Notes: a model not told the origin generated them from the letters alone. A stretch of DNA of 64,000 nucleotides from Hyposmocoma kahamanoa (GCF_003589595.1 NW_020653852.1:5498255-5562254), one strand, 5' to 3'; counted from the first letter of the stretch, positions 1-11,295 are shown. Numbers and translations: made by a program.

Positions 1-80
1 AATTAATAATGATTTACACAGTATAGAAATTTTGGTTATTATGCAAAACTGAGAACTTTCGGATTCCACTTAACCCTTAC

Positions 81-208
81 CTTTGTCTCCACATCCAATG
101 CAACAGACCGTCCTTTAACGAGAATATGTAGGCATAGTTCTTCCACCAATCCTGAAATGAATTCCGTGGACAAACGGTATATCGTTTGCGGAATTTCTCC
201 TCAGACAT
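81..208 (-). CDS. First coding exon of an unidentified gene (partial)
   Basis: On the minus strand an ATG at 208 opens a frame of 42 codons plus two bases. It ends in a good splice donor (AAAG|GTAAGG, donor bases at 80-75). The peptide starts MSEEKFRKRYTV and is rich in aromatic residues (NSFQDWWKNYAYIF, then LLHWMW). I do not recognise the family. No pyrimidine-rich acceptor lies directly upstream, which favours a first coding exon over an internal one. The rest of the gene would lie left of position 1. It is on the same strand as TRIP4 and sits where TRIP4's missing 3' exons would be expected, so it is either the next gene downstream or nested in a TRIP4 intron. A chance open frame cannot be excluded. 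Confidence 0.45.
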
Positions 209-429
209 GTTAAATGTGATCGTCTTTCTATGCTTTTCTTTTATTTAAAGCCCGTTCTTAGGCCACATCCACCTCATAAACACTTTCCGAAACATTTAAG
301 TAACCATGGAACATCTTTAATATACGATAAATGTAGTGAAAAGTTACTCTCCATTAACTGCCACACAAACGTTAATCTTTCAAAGGTTAATCTATGCCCC
401 CAAGGTTACATGTGAGGTTAATACGTCAA

Positions 430-645
430 AATATTTAGCGCGATACCAATTGGCAACGTTTAAGGTTTAGGTTTTACCTTTGACAATTAGCGCGATACCA
501 AATGTGCGTTACGTGTCACACGTCTAAGTTTAGGCTTAGGTTTTTGTTTTGACAGTTAGCGCGATACGAAATGTACACAACGTGTCAGATTGGCGAGGTT
601 GGAGGTTTTGGTTAAACCTTTGACAATTAGCGCGATTGGCCCCCT
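430..645 (+). repeat. Tandem repeat with 'ttagcgcgata' boxes
   Basis: The box TTAGCGCGATA (last copy ...CGATTGG) recurs with AGCG at 437, 489, 558 and 629, so spacings are about 52, 69 and 71 bases. Between boxes the units share 'acgtgtca' and 'ggttttacctttgacaa'. It lies 220-440 bases upstream of the ATG at 208 (minus), so it could be promoter-proximal to that exon. This is inference only. Confidence 0.55.
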
Positions 646-947
646 GATTTAATATAATACCGTAATCTTATAAGTCAATCGTAATACAATTTTAAGTCGC
701 ACTGTATCTTGTTGGATTCCTACATATTAGTATTGAGTTATATACGAGGCAACACTTTTGTACCTCTCGCTTGGTTAGTTTGTCACAACACCTCGTGTCA
801 TAAAAACGTCCCACCTTACACCTCACCTCATGTCATAGCCTCATGTCACAGCCTCACTCATGTCACACTGGTTCGAATTCAATAAAATAATGCAACAATG
901 ATTGGTCCTGTACTGCCCGCCTTTTAGCTAATTTCACATCATATGAT

Positions 948-1491
948 TCATCGAGTATATAACCAGAAACAGAGACGAAATAAGGGCCATACTTTCCTGG
1001 TAACTCATCAGTGATACATCACTTATAAATATCAACTCTCGTTTGCACTGATATTACAAATTAGAAAGCTGAAATAGTACAGCGCCAACAACTGACCTGT
1101 GTGTACGTCTCCGTATATTCCAAAAATATTCTGTATTTATTGTAATAAAGATAATATCTCTAACAAGGGCGTGCTATTCTATTCGGTGGTGTGGGGAAAA
1201 ACAGCAGAACACCTAATTACAAAACAAACGGAATCAAATGTCATCGGTAATTAAATATTAAAAATGTAATTTTACAAGTTTCGTCCATTATAGCAAAGCT
1301 CAAGTTAACTGGTCGATTTGAACTTAAACCCATTGACGACACCCGTCAATTGTTTCGAATTCGCGCTGGCCAATCAGTGCGCAGTTGTCACAGTAATGAT
1401 ATGGCAGAATAGTTTTCAAACAAATTAAACATTGACATACCAATAAATTAAATGACATTTCGTCTCTATTTTTGGTTATATACTCGATGAT
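948..1491. mobile_element. Non-autonomous TIR element
   Basis: Left end reads 'catcgagtatataaccagaa' and the right end is its inverse ('ttggttatatactcgatg'), with the 'agagacgaaat' motif inside each end. An internal segment (about 1160-1480) recurs in inverse orientation at 27240-27510, so this is a family. Confidence 0.6.
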
Positions 1492-1739
1492 ATGATCATA
1501 CTGCCACAGTACTAAATAAAATTAGTATATATTAGTATTAGTATTTATTTATACTATATCATAACAGTTAAGTTATCCAATTGAGTGACACCATCAAGTT
1601 ATGAAAATGTGTTTAATATTGAGTCATTGCCGTAGGTGGAAACATTCTTACCACTATGTCACCGCATTAAATTGAAGTAGGATACTGTACCGCCTCATTT
1701 TTTATGAAATGAGGTACTCACTCAAAATCATTTTAATTT

Positions 1740-1971
1740 CATGTCCTACGGACAAGTCGTGCACCTGATGGTAAGCTACACGCCTGTCCATAACAGCCCG
1801 TCACCCTGACACACAAGTTGACAAGTCCCATGTGCCTGTAATGTCACCAGCATCCTTACCCTTCAAAACCGGAACACAGTAATGCTGACATTCCTGCTTC
1901 TCGGCATAAATAGGTACGGTGACAATACTTCCCTGGACAAATTCTTTTACAAAGAGCTCTACTGCTACTAA
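1740..1971 (+). repeat. Family A interspersed repeat
   Basis: Carries the family landmarks 'acaagtcgtgcacctgatgg', 'cacgcctgtccataacag', 'gttgacaagtcccatgtgcc' and the terminal 'gagctctactgctactaa'. Internally deleted relative to the roughly 300-base copies. Confidence 0.8.
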
Positions 1972-2214
1972 CTAATTAAATTGTTGAAGAGGAAATGAAA
2001 ATTCTGAGTTATCAATTTTGTTGTGAGTTTTAATTTTTTTTAACAAGAAGTAAACCGTGGCGGAGACTTTACCACACACCTGTTTATAATACGTGCATTA
2101 AAGGTATGCCAACAATCATCGTGGCGTGGCTAAGTTCTGGGATGTGATAATATAGTGTATGTGAAATGTCTGTAAGTAGTAGTATGCCATAAGAAGAACG
2201 ATTATCTTACTCAC

Positions 2215-2378
2215 CAGCGAAGTCGAACGTCATCTTCTTGCTCAGTCGCGAGGCGTGTTTCTTCTCATGCAACTCCTTTTTATATTTATCAAGCTTTTCT
2301 TTCTCGTCGGCGCCGATCCAAACGCTGTTCGTGTTGAAGTAATCGCTGTCGTCATCAAATACTTGCGTACGTTTTTCG
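2215..2378 (-). CDS. TRIP4: TRIP4 exon 6
   Basis: Acceptor ATATTCCAG, donor GTGAGT. It encodes EKRTQVFDDDSDYF and KKHASRLSKKMTFDFAG, two of the most conserved TRIP4 blocks. It ends in phase 1. No following exon was found before position 208, although the donor is good. Confidence 0.9.
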
Positions 2379-5300
2379 CTGGAATATATTATATGAATTT
2401 GTTGAGTTTATTGAATATCTTTTGTGTGTTTGAATATTGTATTAAATATCTTGAATGTTTTACTACCATATTACAATTTTTTTCGTGAAATTACTACTAC
2501 CACTAGTTTAAATAATTCCTTCGACAAGTCTGTATTCCAGGGCCTTCAGCATACCGTGCTTGATGAAGATGGAAGAATGTATAATATGAAGATAGAAGAA
2601 TTATTTTACCTCGTCAGGGTTTCTGCTTTGTGTTTTCTTATGCAAACACAAAGTTACATCTCAGGGTGAAATACGAATAATATTTTTTTAAATTTCATAT
2701 TAGCGTAACGATGAGTTGTTTACATTAACATCCCATTAATGCGATTATTAACAACAAGCGAGATTTTATGTTTGTGATTTCAGCATCTAAAACTAGTATT
2801 ATCTTATTCACTCATGACTAATGTTAAATGTACTTATTTACCGATGACATTTTGTTTAATATTATATAAGATGTGTCAACGAGGGCAACTTGTAATTAGC
2901 TTTACTCTAAGCTTATATACCATGATAATATCTTATGTAACGCCGTTGGTTTTCTTAATAAATAAATAAATTTAATGTTATTCCTTTAAAAACTCAACGA
3001 TGAACTTGTTGACCCAACAACGGTTGCGCGGTGGGCACTGGATGAGGCGGTCCCGGGTTCGATTCCCGGAAGGGCCAATTTGGGAAATGAACTTTTCTAA
3101 ATTGATTCTGGTCTGGGTGTTCTGGGAAGTGCCCTGGAGTGAAGTCCGTGAAGCCCATGGGTACCAGACTAACGAACTCGGGTGAAAAAAAAAACTTTGG
3201 GTGTACTTTGTGGTTGTCTATGTATGTGTGGCACCCGCCATACAGGGTTTCCCTAGTGCAGGACTATAAGCGCGTGCGTTGTTATTATTACATTATTGTT
3301 AGCAGCGTTGCAAAGTATAAAATATACACAATGTATGTATAGCACAACAAAAACAAAAACACATGACAGCGGGTACTTAAATTGGCTCTGTGGCCGAACG
3401 GCTATACCCTCCCGACGCAGTCGAGTCGCCAAATGGTTTATTCGTGTTCCGGCTCGTCGAACGGGAGTTGCCATTAGGAGGTCGAATCTGAACAGTTGCA
3501 TTGCATCCAACGACGAGTAGTAGCTGCTTGTACTGTCACACTGTAGTTGAGGTCTTGCGATTGGGCATGGAGTATTATATACCATACTTCGATGTACCCA
3601 ATGGGCCCCAAGCTCGTCCATGGTTTAACGCTGACTGTAGTCGTGCTGAAACACAAAAACAGTCTGCGTACCAAGCTTGGGCAGACGCTCGACTACGCAA
3701 AGCTCCGAATACTCGGAATCTGAAGAAAGCCGCTAAGAAGAGCAAAAGTGTGTTACGCAGGGCCAAGTTCATCCATGTGCGCCGCATAGGGGCCAAGCTT
3801 GCCTCTTTTCCAGCAGGCAGCAAGTCCTTTTGGTCCCTGGCCAAAGCGGTCGAACAAAACTTTAGTAGCCACTCATTACCATCTCTGCTTAGGCCAGACG
3901 GCTCGCTGGCTCATACTGCGGAAGAGAAGGCGAATCTCTTCGCCATTACTCTTTGCAGAGTTCGCGTCTGGATGCCGCAGGATACCACCTTCTTTACCTA
4001 AGACTGCACTATGGCGCCAGTTCGCATACGCCAAAAAGAGGTACTCAGAACTCTGCGTTTTTTATAGGTCTTATAACCTATCTCAGTCACTTCCATACTC
4101 TGCAAGACTATGGAATGTGTACTTAACAATCGTCTCCTGTCGTACCTTGAAGACAACGATCTCCTCGGTGATCGCCAGTACGGATTCCGAAGAGGCCATC
4201 ACTGGGGATCTTCTTGTGTATGCCTCTCATCTACGCAATGAGGCTATAGAAGAGCATGGCGAAGCCATTGCAATGTCTGACATTTCTAAGGCCTTTGACA
4301 GGATCTGGCACGCAAGCCTTTTAAGCAAGCTTCGCTCTTATGGGCTTCCTACTGACCTTTGCAATTGGATTTCGGATTTCTTGAGTGAACGTTCGATTCG
4401 AGTGGGCTTAGAAGGCTACTCTTCCGAACATATGGCGATAGATTCATCTGGGTTCCGTACTGTTTGCAACTCTCTTTCTGCTGCATATCAATGATATGTT
4501 AATTCCAAGTACCTTTGCGTATGCTGATGACAGCACAGTTGTAGATAGGTGATTGACCAAAGCAAGGATCAGTGGAGAGGAAATCCAGTCTTGTCCTGAG
4601 TCCATGGTTAGCCGTTTGGATTTGACACTCCAGGCAGTCTTCGATTGGGGCGATGCCAATATTGTCAAATTTAATGCTACCAAAACGCAGGCGTGTCTTT
4701 TCTCCACTAAACGGAGTCCTTTCACCTGACTCCGACTTTTCGTGATACATCCATACCGATAGCCGACCGTCTCCAGCTACTTGGAATGGACCTGTCGTCC
4801 AATCTGTCCAATACATGGCCAAAAATGCAGCCAAGAAGCTTGGCATCCTTTCCATGATGAAGCGATGCTTCACACTGGGACAGTTGCTTCAGCTGTACCA
4901 AGCACAAATCCGGTTGTGTATGGAGTACTGCTGCCACTATACTACTAGTGTAGTCCAACTATTAAAATAAGCATAAATAAGGCACTAACGCAATTAGTAA
5001 TCATTAGGACGTCGTAACCGTCCCAATTCAGATACTTTTGATAAAATTTTACCTTCTTTCACAATCTATCGCTAAAACCGTCGACAACAACTACATGACT
5101 ATTTAAAATTTTATGAAAACTGGCAACCCTGCTTATGTCATTTTACTCCATCTTCAAAAGACAGACTAAATTTTACCATTACTTTTTATTTACTTTTGAT
5201 TATTATCCCTGTCCTCTCAACCAAAAATGTATCATATTATTTTTAAATTCATACATATAAATCTTATTAAACTTATTAAATATTATTCACGGATTAACAC

Positions 5301-8300
5301 TATATTTAATATGTATACATGTTTCTAAATACTTGTGTTGTCTAATTTGAGCCGTCTCTTTTGTTCTAGGATTCAATTTGTGCAAAACTCTCTTCGATAC
5401 TCCCTCTGAGTGACCAAACAATATTGTCTGTGTATTGTCTAACACACCCTCCATGACCTTTATGAAACTAGAAAGCGGACACTGGCAGAATTGAGACTAA
5501 TTAGTCTCACAAGTAATTCATTATGAAAAAAAAATTAAATATAAAATAATTATTATATGTTTCATACAGCATCGACATGCTGTGGTTGTGTATGGTAAAT
5601 GCCCTTCTCCTAGACTTACCCGTTCTGATCGAATTCGAGCAGCCTATTTCTGTGAGCCAATGCCTCTTCCCAGCCCTGCGGTTTCTCGCGTTCCATCAAA
5701 GAGTCTTTCAGTTGAACTCCGCTCGTTGAGTTCGAGTTTATCTGCTTCTCCTCTTCCTCGGTGCAAACCTGTAAATATATCTCTACTTAAAAACTTTTAA
5801 AGTATCTACAATCAGTCACTAGACTTCGGCTTCTCTTAGTCATCAAACACATGCTGTCGTTTTAGTCCCATGATGTTGCCAACATCAACCAGTGCTTTAG
5901 CTTTGAACACCTTTCGGATTCGGATGAGCTCCGAGCCAACTCCTATGTTTACGTCTAAAGTCCATTTCTTCTAGAATCGTTGAAATCTCTAGGTATTCAT
6001 GGATTTCAGTGTTCCTGACATATTATGTGGCACCACTGATAGTTTTAAAGATGTTGTTATGGACTCTTTGAAGGCATTGGATATTTTACTTGGAAGCGGT
6101 GGACTATAACTAAAGGACCATAAAGCCATAGAGACTACAATATGGCGCAGTACAACATGACCTTGTGCTTCATGAGCTTGCTCATGCTCGCTTAAAATTG
6201 ATGATCATTTATTGAATATTATTTTCTTCATATTTCATAATTCATTTTTTTCTTTTCACACATAGTGTGGGGACACTAGGGAAATATTGAATTGTTTAAA
6301 ATTGTGCAGGATGTAACTGATGCAGTAATATTTAATAAAATATTGATTTGAAATTATATTACCAATGCACCGCAGAACAGGCACGGGCCCGAGCCCTCTT
6401 GTGTGCAGACAACGCGCCCGCACTCGAGGCAGTTGTTAATCAGCTCATGTACCGACGCTTCGCAGTCACACGCATGACGCCCTACAAGTTCAAGCAGTAG
6501 TTTAAAGACAGAAATTTTCATCATTTCATAGGTATTAATTATGTAGCTTAGTGGCGAAAAAAAGCATAATCTGAAATATGAACACTAAATTGCGTATATT
6601 TGTTTTTTCTAACAAACCAAGGTTTCGGGCCCTTCCATACCATGTCACGGTTCGGTACCATGGTCACGGTTAACAGATTTAAATCCGGTAAAATGGTTTC
6701 ATTTTCTATGTGTAACAATCGCGAAAACCTAATAACTCCAACTGTAAATAGGATTTTTAAATGTTTTGTTATTTTCGAGGGTAATAATATAACAAGAAAC
6801 ATAATTAAAGTTAAATAATTAAATTTCAGAATGTTTCACCACCTTGTCATTCAATTATTTTTTGTGAAACTACTGCACTCGGTTTGTTTGAAAAAACAAA
6901 TATACGCGATTTAAATCCGGAAAAATAGTTTCATTCCTATGTGTAACAATCGCGAAAACCTAAGAACTCGATACTGCACTAGTTTGTTATAATTATGAAT
7001 ACAAAGACCGAACACTTAGAAAAAAATCCTTCGATCCGGCGGGATTCAAACCGATGTCTCCTAGCATACATCATCTAGAAGACGTCGGTTCAAATCCGGC
7101 CGGATTTTTTCTGAATGTTCGATCTTTGTATTAATAATTATAATTTGTAAATAATTGAGGAACTACAATTGGACAAAGCTACAGTAAGTGCCAGACGCTA
7201 TAGCCACGGAACGAATCAAAACCAGCAGACCCCGCGAATTTTTTATGTGCTTGTTGTTGATTATAATTAAACTGCTTCATACTATCCAGCCATTATAATT
7301 TTACTCTGCAAAATAAGCTATTCTGTTGATAACATCCAGAAGATTCCTTTTGCAATGAAATTACGCAAGTTGCCATTTGCCTTGCAGTGTTTGACACAAC
7401 AAAACAATCACATAGTCTCACAAATTAAAATTACTTCTAAAGCCAAAGTGTATCATCCTTAATATAGGAGTATGGCTGTACCTAAGTCAAGTTCTCTCAA
7501 ATTTTAGTTCAAACCCTATTTAGCAGTTGTTTATTTTATAATTAGTGGGCTAAAACTTATGATTGAATAATCAAAAATACCTTTTAGCAAAATGACCTGA
7601 GCATTCTTTCCTTCCTTTGAATACAGGTTCACAAATTTGGTTTTCTTTTTTTTGCCATCTTTAGTCTCCTCCTGAACGGCAGGCCTGGAAGCCTCGTCGG
7701 GAGTCTCCACAGTCACAAATTCCTGTTGAGGTTTACTCTTTGCTATTTTTTTCTTCTGTTTTACTGGTGAAGCACCTGGAAAGAAGTAAAGGTTCTCTGT
7801 GTCATGTCTTGTCGTGACGGCACCTACTTTTGTGTGCAAAATAATTATACGCTTTATTAATAGCTCACAAACTATACACTTTTATACTAGTAACATAATG
7901 TTACCTGGGTAGATTTCTGTACCTTTTTACATTTTACAACTTTGTATGTGTACAATGGACTGTGCCTTTCACACATACTACAATACATGCATATTACTAT
8001 CACACCTTTTCTTTACAAGGGTACGCATAGAAAATGGACCTTCTCATAATGTTTCTGAGACACTTATTTTGCTCCTTCAACTTGCATGGGTCATATCTAA
8101 CATGACCATACGTCCCGCTTGGAGTGGGACAGTCCCATTTTCAAACTTCGTATCCCACTGTCCCCAAAATACTTAAAAAGTCCCACTCAGGACACATTTG
8201 TTTATTTTATTTTTTTATTTATTATTATAAGTCCTGTACTAGGGCAATCCTGTATCACAGGTGCCATAGAAACACACATAAACAACCACAAATTACACTC

Positions 8301-9906
8301 TAAAGTCACAAAAGAAGTAAATGTATGCTATACTAATATTTCTCCCTGCCCAGGAATCGAACCCAGAACCTCCACTATGCAATCCAGCACGGTAACTGTT
8401 CGGTCACGGAGCCAGTAACAATAAATTTAATAAAATTGCGCGAAAGTGTAGCACAAGGTAAGTCTTTTCTTCCGCGACTTTTAATTGTTTTTTGCAGGAA
8501 TGAATCTATGGCATGATATGCCAGGCTGCCCGCTGCTGTAGACCGTATTTAAAAACTGCACCTGAAATATTAAAGCTTTACTAATCCGAAAAATATACAC
8601 TATAATAAAGCCAGCCCACCAGCAGATTAGTTCTTTTTTGAATTTTTGATTAAATAATTTAATTCTATTTTTAATTATTAAAAATTTCGTAACTATCCCA
8701 AACAAGCAGTTTATTTTTATAACTATAATGAATTTATATGTGTCCCGTTCCTGAGGAAAAAAATAGTGGTCAGTCAGGTTAGTGATATCACATGTGCCGT
8801 TTTCGGGATCCTCAATAAATATTTATGTTTATAATGTACTTGTACTCTTAGGGTCGTATTCCAGAACTCTACTCAATGCTCAAGTAAGGACTTGAGCAGA
8901 CTTGAGTATGATTTCAAGCACTGGAAATATAACACTAATGGCAAGGACTTGAGTATAATTTTCAGTGCTCAAGTCCTGACATAAGTATTGAGTAAAGATC
9001 TGGAATATGACCCATAGAATGGCAAAATGAACTTTCGATTTTTTAAATGTCTTTTAAACAGCGTGAATCATTATTATTTATTATTTCATGATACTTTTTT
9101 AAGTGGCCTTTTAAAAAACCATCTCGCATCAGGTTAATATTATGTATGCCAACATTGATCATTACACATGTTTATAATTTAATATCATATCAAAAGATTA
9201 ATTCAGTATATCAGACATGCTGTTTTCCTATCTCCATTTTTATTAACAACTACTAGTTGGTATTGAGAATGAGTAATAGAGAATGTATTTTACTTTTGCA
9301 AATGAATTATTACAAAAAAGTTTTGAAATATTGTGCAACTATTATACATGTATAGCATGGATGGATAATCTAATTATACTCTATTTTAACACAAGAAGGT
9401 ACAAATTACCTTTACTAGGAAATTTCTTTCTGGACAACTCAATAAAAAAAGATTTATGCTGTTGATTACTAAAGTCCAATAGAGTCTTCATGTATTCATT
9501 GAAATCTGATTCTCTTTTTATTTCTGTTATATATCTGAAAAACAATCATTATTAATAACTATCTAATAAAATTACGGAAGCTATTGTACTAGAAATAAGT
9601 TATAATGGCATCTATGTTAAAATAGGTTTAGGGTACCATATGATACACAGGAGTTGTAAGAAGTTTGTTTCATATTTCTTTTACAAAAAAAAACGGTAGC
9701 ACAAGCACATGAAACAAAAAAAACATTGATAGCTAATAGGTGACTTTTGTATTTTCAGTAGTATAATTAAATAATATTCATTTTTATGTATGTAACAACA
9801 AGAACATTGAAATAAGAAACAAAAAATGTGTCACTAACTTTACCAAATCCTCCGGTACTTGAAAACCTAATACTTTGGACAGTTCCTCGTTTATCCAGTT
9901 CTCCAT
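2215..9906 (-). CDS. TRIP4: TRIP4 / activating signal cointegrator 1 (ASC-1), six 5' exons, C-terminus not in window
   Basis: Exons in coding order: 9906-9839, 9534-9410, 7775-7581, 6481-6363, 5768-5620, 2378-2215. Together they give 820 nt (273 codons plus one base). Phases 2,1,1,0,2,1 join without a stop. Seen: an N-terminal helical region (start MENWINEELSKVLGF), a Lys-rich linker ending KKKKTKFVNLYSKEGKN, then the Cys-rich zinc module (GRHACDC, NNCLECGRVVC, GSGPCLFCG; residues about 130-170). After that come KLLEFD-like LLEFDQN, QVFDDDSDYF and KKHASRLSKKMTFDFAG. These match the order and motifs of animal TRIP4. TRIP4 is known as a nuclear receptor coactivator and as the subunit of the ASC-1 complex (with ASCC1-3) that rescues stalled ribosomes and aids alkylation repair. 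The family is normally about 500-580 residues with a C-terminal ASCH domain. That half was not found between 209 and 2214, so it is either left of the window or lost. Confidence 0.88.
3011..3182 (+). mobile_element. tRNA-derived SINE (type D)
   Basis: Has a B-box-like 'gggttcgattcccgg' and then 'aattgattctggtctgggtg'. Related copies lie at 30735-30895 and, split by an insertion, at 59955-60800. It abuts a type B SINE tail on its right. Confidence 0.6.
3192..3300 (+). mobile_element. SINE type B tail, 5'-truncated
   Basis: 'tgtggttgtctatgtatgtg', 'ggcacccgcc' and 'agggtttccctagtgcagga' match the 3' half of the full copies at 31365 and 31667. It ends in a TTATTATTA-type tail. Confidence 0.65.
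3500..4958 (+). mobile_element. Jockey-type non-LTR retrotransposon remnant (frameshifted)
   Basis: Lies inside TRIP4 intron 5, on the opposite strand. Translated pieces in order: ARPWFNADCSRAE and KFIHVRRIGAKLASFP (linker after the endonuclease), LLRPDGSLAHTAEEKA, NNRLLSYLEDNDLLGDRQYGFRRG, then AMSDISKAFDRIWHASLLSK (RT motif with catalytic Asp), FAYADDSTVVDR (intact YADD box) and KFNATKTQACLFS. The pieces lie in different frames (shifts near 3940, 4100, 4480 and 4730) with stops, so it is dead. The 5' end is missing. Confidence 0.85.
4959..5619. other. Intron 5 sequence without recognised features
   Basis: AT-rich intron sequence next to TRIP4 exon 5. Nothing recognisable was seen. Confidence 0.4.
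5620..5768 (-). CDS. TRIP4: TRIP4 exon 5
   Basis: Acceptor ATATTTACAG, donor GTAAGT. It starts VCTEEEEKQI and ends EEALAHRNRLLEFDQN. The VCT-EE and LLEFD blocks are typical of TRIP4. 149 nt. Confidence 0.9.
6363..6481 (-). CDS. TRIP4: TRIP4 exon 4, zinc-binding module
   Basis: Acceptor ...CTTGTAG, donor GTAATA. It encodes HACDCEASVHELINNC, LECGRVVC and EGSGPCLFCGAL. The eight Cys/His-type ligands of the ASC-1 zinc finger are all present. It begins in phase 2 and ends in phase 0. The local GC content is well above the intron background, as expected for a real exon. Confidence 0.92.
6595..6985. mobile_element. Foldback family G, degraded copy or copies
   Basis: Contains 'gtttcgggcccttcca', 'tggtcacggtt', 'gatttaaatccgg' twice and 'tgtaacaatcgcgaaaacct' twice. 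These are the landmarks of the elements at 15858 and 26530. Probably two overlapping fragments in TRIP4 intron 3. Confidence 0.65.
6990..7145. repeat. Palindrome of two SINE type C ends, tail-outward
   Basis: The left arm ('aatacaaagaccgaacac ... gggattcaaaccga') is the inverse of the right arm ('tcggttcaaatccggccgg ... gttcgatctttgtatta'). The arms are about 65 bases with roughly 20 bases between. Each arm matches the 3' part of the SINE at 60325-60440. Confidence 0.7.
7195..7260 (-). repeat. SINE type C fragment
   Basis: 'gccacggaacgaa' followed by 'ttatgtgcttgttgttgatta' parallels the SINE at 57545-57720 ('gctacggaacgaacctgtag', 'tatgcgcttgttgcagat'). Confidence 0.45.
7581..7775 (-). CDS. 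TRIP4: TRIP4 exon 3
   Basis: Acceptor CTTTCCAG, donor GTATTT. It encodes the basic linker (VKQKKKIAKSKPQQEF) and the conserved KKTKFVNLYSKEG block just before the zinc module. 195 nt. Confidence 0.88.
8222..8417 (-). mobile_element. SINE type B
   Basis: Reverse-oriented full copy: 'tcctgtactagggcaatcct', 'aacaaccacaaattacac', 'cccaggaatcgaaccc' (B box) and 'ctgttcggtcacggagcc' (A-box end). It lies in TRIP4 intron 2. Confidence 0.75.
8851..9013. mobile_element. Short palindromic MITE
   Basis: Ends are inverse: 'gggtcgtattccagaactct' on the left and 'agatctggaatatgaccc' on the right. The inner arms repeat 'actcaa..ctcaagt..ggacttgag'. About 163 bases. Confidence 0.7.
9410..9534 (-). CDS. TRIP4: TRIP4 exon 2
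   Basis: Acceptor TTTTTCAG precedes the exon and donor GTAATT follows ...AGTAAAG. It encodes YITEIKRESDFNEYMKTLLD and onward to ELSRKKFPSK, the N-terminal helical segment. Length 125 nt, entering in phase 2 and leaving in phase 1. Confidence 0.83.
9839..9906 (-). CDS. TRIP4: TRIP4 exon 1 (start codon)
   Basis: ATG at 9906 opens MENWINEELSKVLGFQVPED. The donor is GTTAGT after ...TTGGTAAA. This weak donor was chosen over GTAAAG six bases earlier because only phase 2 keeps exon 2 open. It restores DLVK-Y, which matches the EEIIQY-like position in vertebrate TRIP4. Confidence 0.82.
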
Positions 9907-11285
9907 ATTTTTAAAAACCAATAATTCAAGGATTTGGTTTAAAAAAAACTTAAACGTTTTCGATTCTATTCTTTTTCTATAACACAGTAGTTATTAGTTT
10001 TGTGATAATACAGAAAAACAGATGTTTTTTTTTTCCTCTTTCTTGCGGAAAGGCAAAGTTCAATGGACCATGCAGCCTAGTTTTTTTTTAAATCCATTTC
10101 GATATTTTTTTTTATTAATAATTTTGGCTTGGATACAAGTTCTGTGAGCCATGTCTTCGGTTAATTATGTTTCTGTAAATATGGCCGACACAAAGAGGAT
10201 ACGCAATTTGAGGCGGCGTGTTTGGATTGACTCGGGATTCCTTAGAAAGAGCCGATACGGGTATTTTAGTTCGAGATTCGTATAATTTCGCGTTTTAAAC
10301 TTCAATTAAGGCACAATAGCACTATCCTATTCCACTTTAAACAAAAATAATCTAATTATTCGTTTATAAACATAATCGAAACAATTCGATTGTTGAAATA
10401 AATTTTCTACTAAACTTCACTTTTTGATTGTTGAACAAATATAAATTGTGAATCGAAACAGTTACTAATCTATTATTTACTAATATTTGATTGTTCATCA
10501 AATATCGTAACAATAATAGGATTAATTGTTATTAAATTAGTAATAGGATCGATTTTTAACATTCCGTACTATAGTACAGAGGACCTTTTTTGAAATTTAA
10601 TTAGTAATTACTAAACTAGTATAATAACTATATTCGATTATTTTCAGTAATGACGACTAAATTTAAAATCGAATATAGGATAGTGCAACTACCGATTTGT
10701 TCGATATTTTTTTGTTAATAACATTCGCCCATCGCTACTCTCTACTCTATTTTGTACATTATAAGAATGTACAAATAGAACAGAACAGACGCAAACCGTA
10801 CCGCAAACATACGTATAATAAATAAGTAGGTTTCATTGCAAGGAGATCAACTTACCGCACAAGTGCACATATGATCTAGAATAAGTCGTATAATATTATA
10901 CTTGAGAGGAGCTGTTAGAAAAATGCAGTTAATTTCTATAATGTTTATATTTAAAATTCCACTCTAATTTCGTTAAAGTATAACGAGGGACATACGTAGT
11001 TTGTAGCTTGTGCAAGCAACAGGGGCGACCCCACTGCTTAAGATACATCGTCGAGTTTAAAATTACATTAATTAGAAACTAGAAGACTATAGAATATAAC
11101 AAAACTGTAGAAACTATATAGCCTAACTCCGAAATCACTATTAGCAGTATCTCTTGATCTGTATGACGAAAAAATGTCGAACAATATAGCATGCAAATTA
11201 ATCTAAAATTACTAGCAGGGATAGTGTTCATGAATAGTCGGTCATGGACAAAATTCCATTTTGAAAAAATCATAGTTTCAGAAAA
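9907..11285. other. Divergent intergenic region TRIP4 / NDUFS5
   Basis: Between the TRIP4 start (minus) and the first NDUFS5 (plus). It must contain the TRIP4 promoter. Near 10175 'aaatatggccgac' resembles a YY1/PHO core (CCAT on the minus strand), sometimes seen at housekeeping promoters. That is weak evidence. The rest is AT-rich and unrecognised. Confidence 0.35.
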
Positions 11286-11295
11286 TTAAATATTT

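Larger units (their letters stand above)
209..2214. other. Non-coding stretch left of TRIP4 exon 6
   Basis: Holds a short tandem repeat (430-645), a TIR element (948-1491) and a family A repeat (1740-1971). Between 750 and 870 there are irregular short repeats of 'cctcatgtca'. No reading frame resembling the TRIP4 ASCH domain was seen on the minus strand. Confidence 0.5.

Noticed and set aside
3025..3080. tRNA gene, suggested by 'gggttcgattcccgg'
   Set aside because: No acceptor-stem pairing or anticodon arm; it is the head of a SINE whose body recurs elsewhere. The same applies to the tRNA-like heads at 13822, 31365, 31667, 57600, 57990 and 60330.
3253..3844. Open frames on the minus strand across 3253-3844
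   Set aside because: Shadows of SINE sequence and of the Jockey-type ORF on the plus strand.
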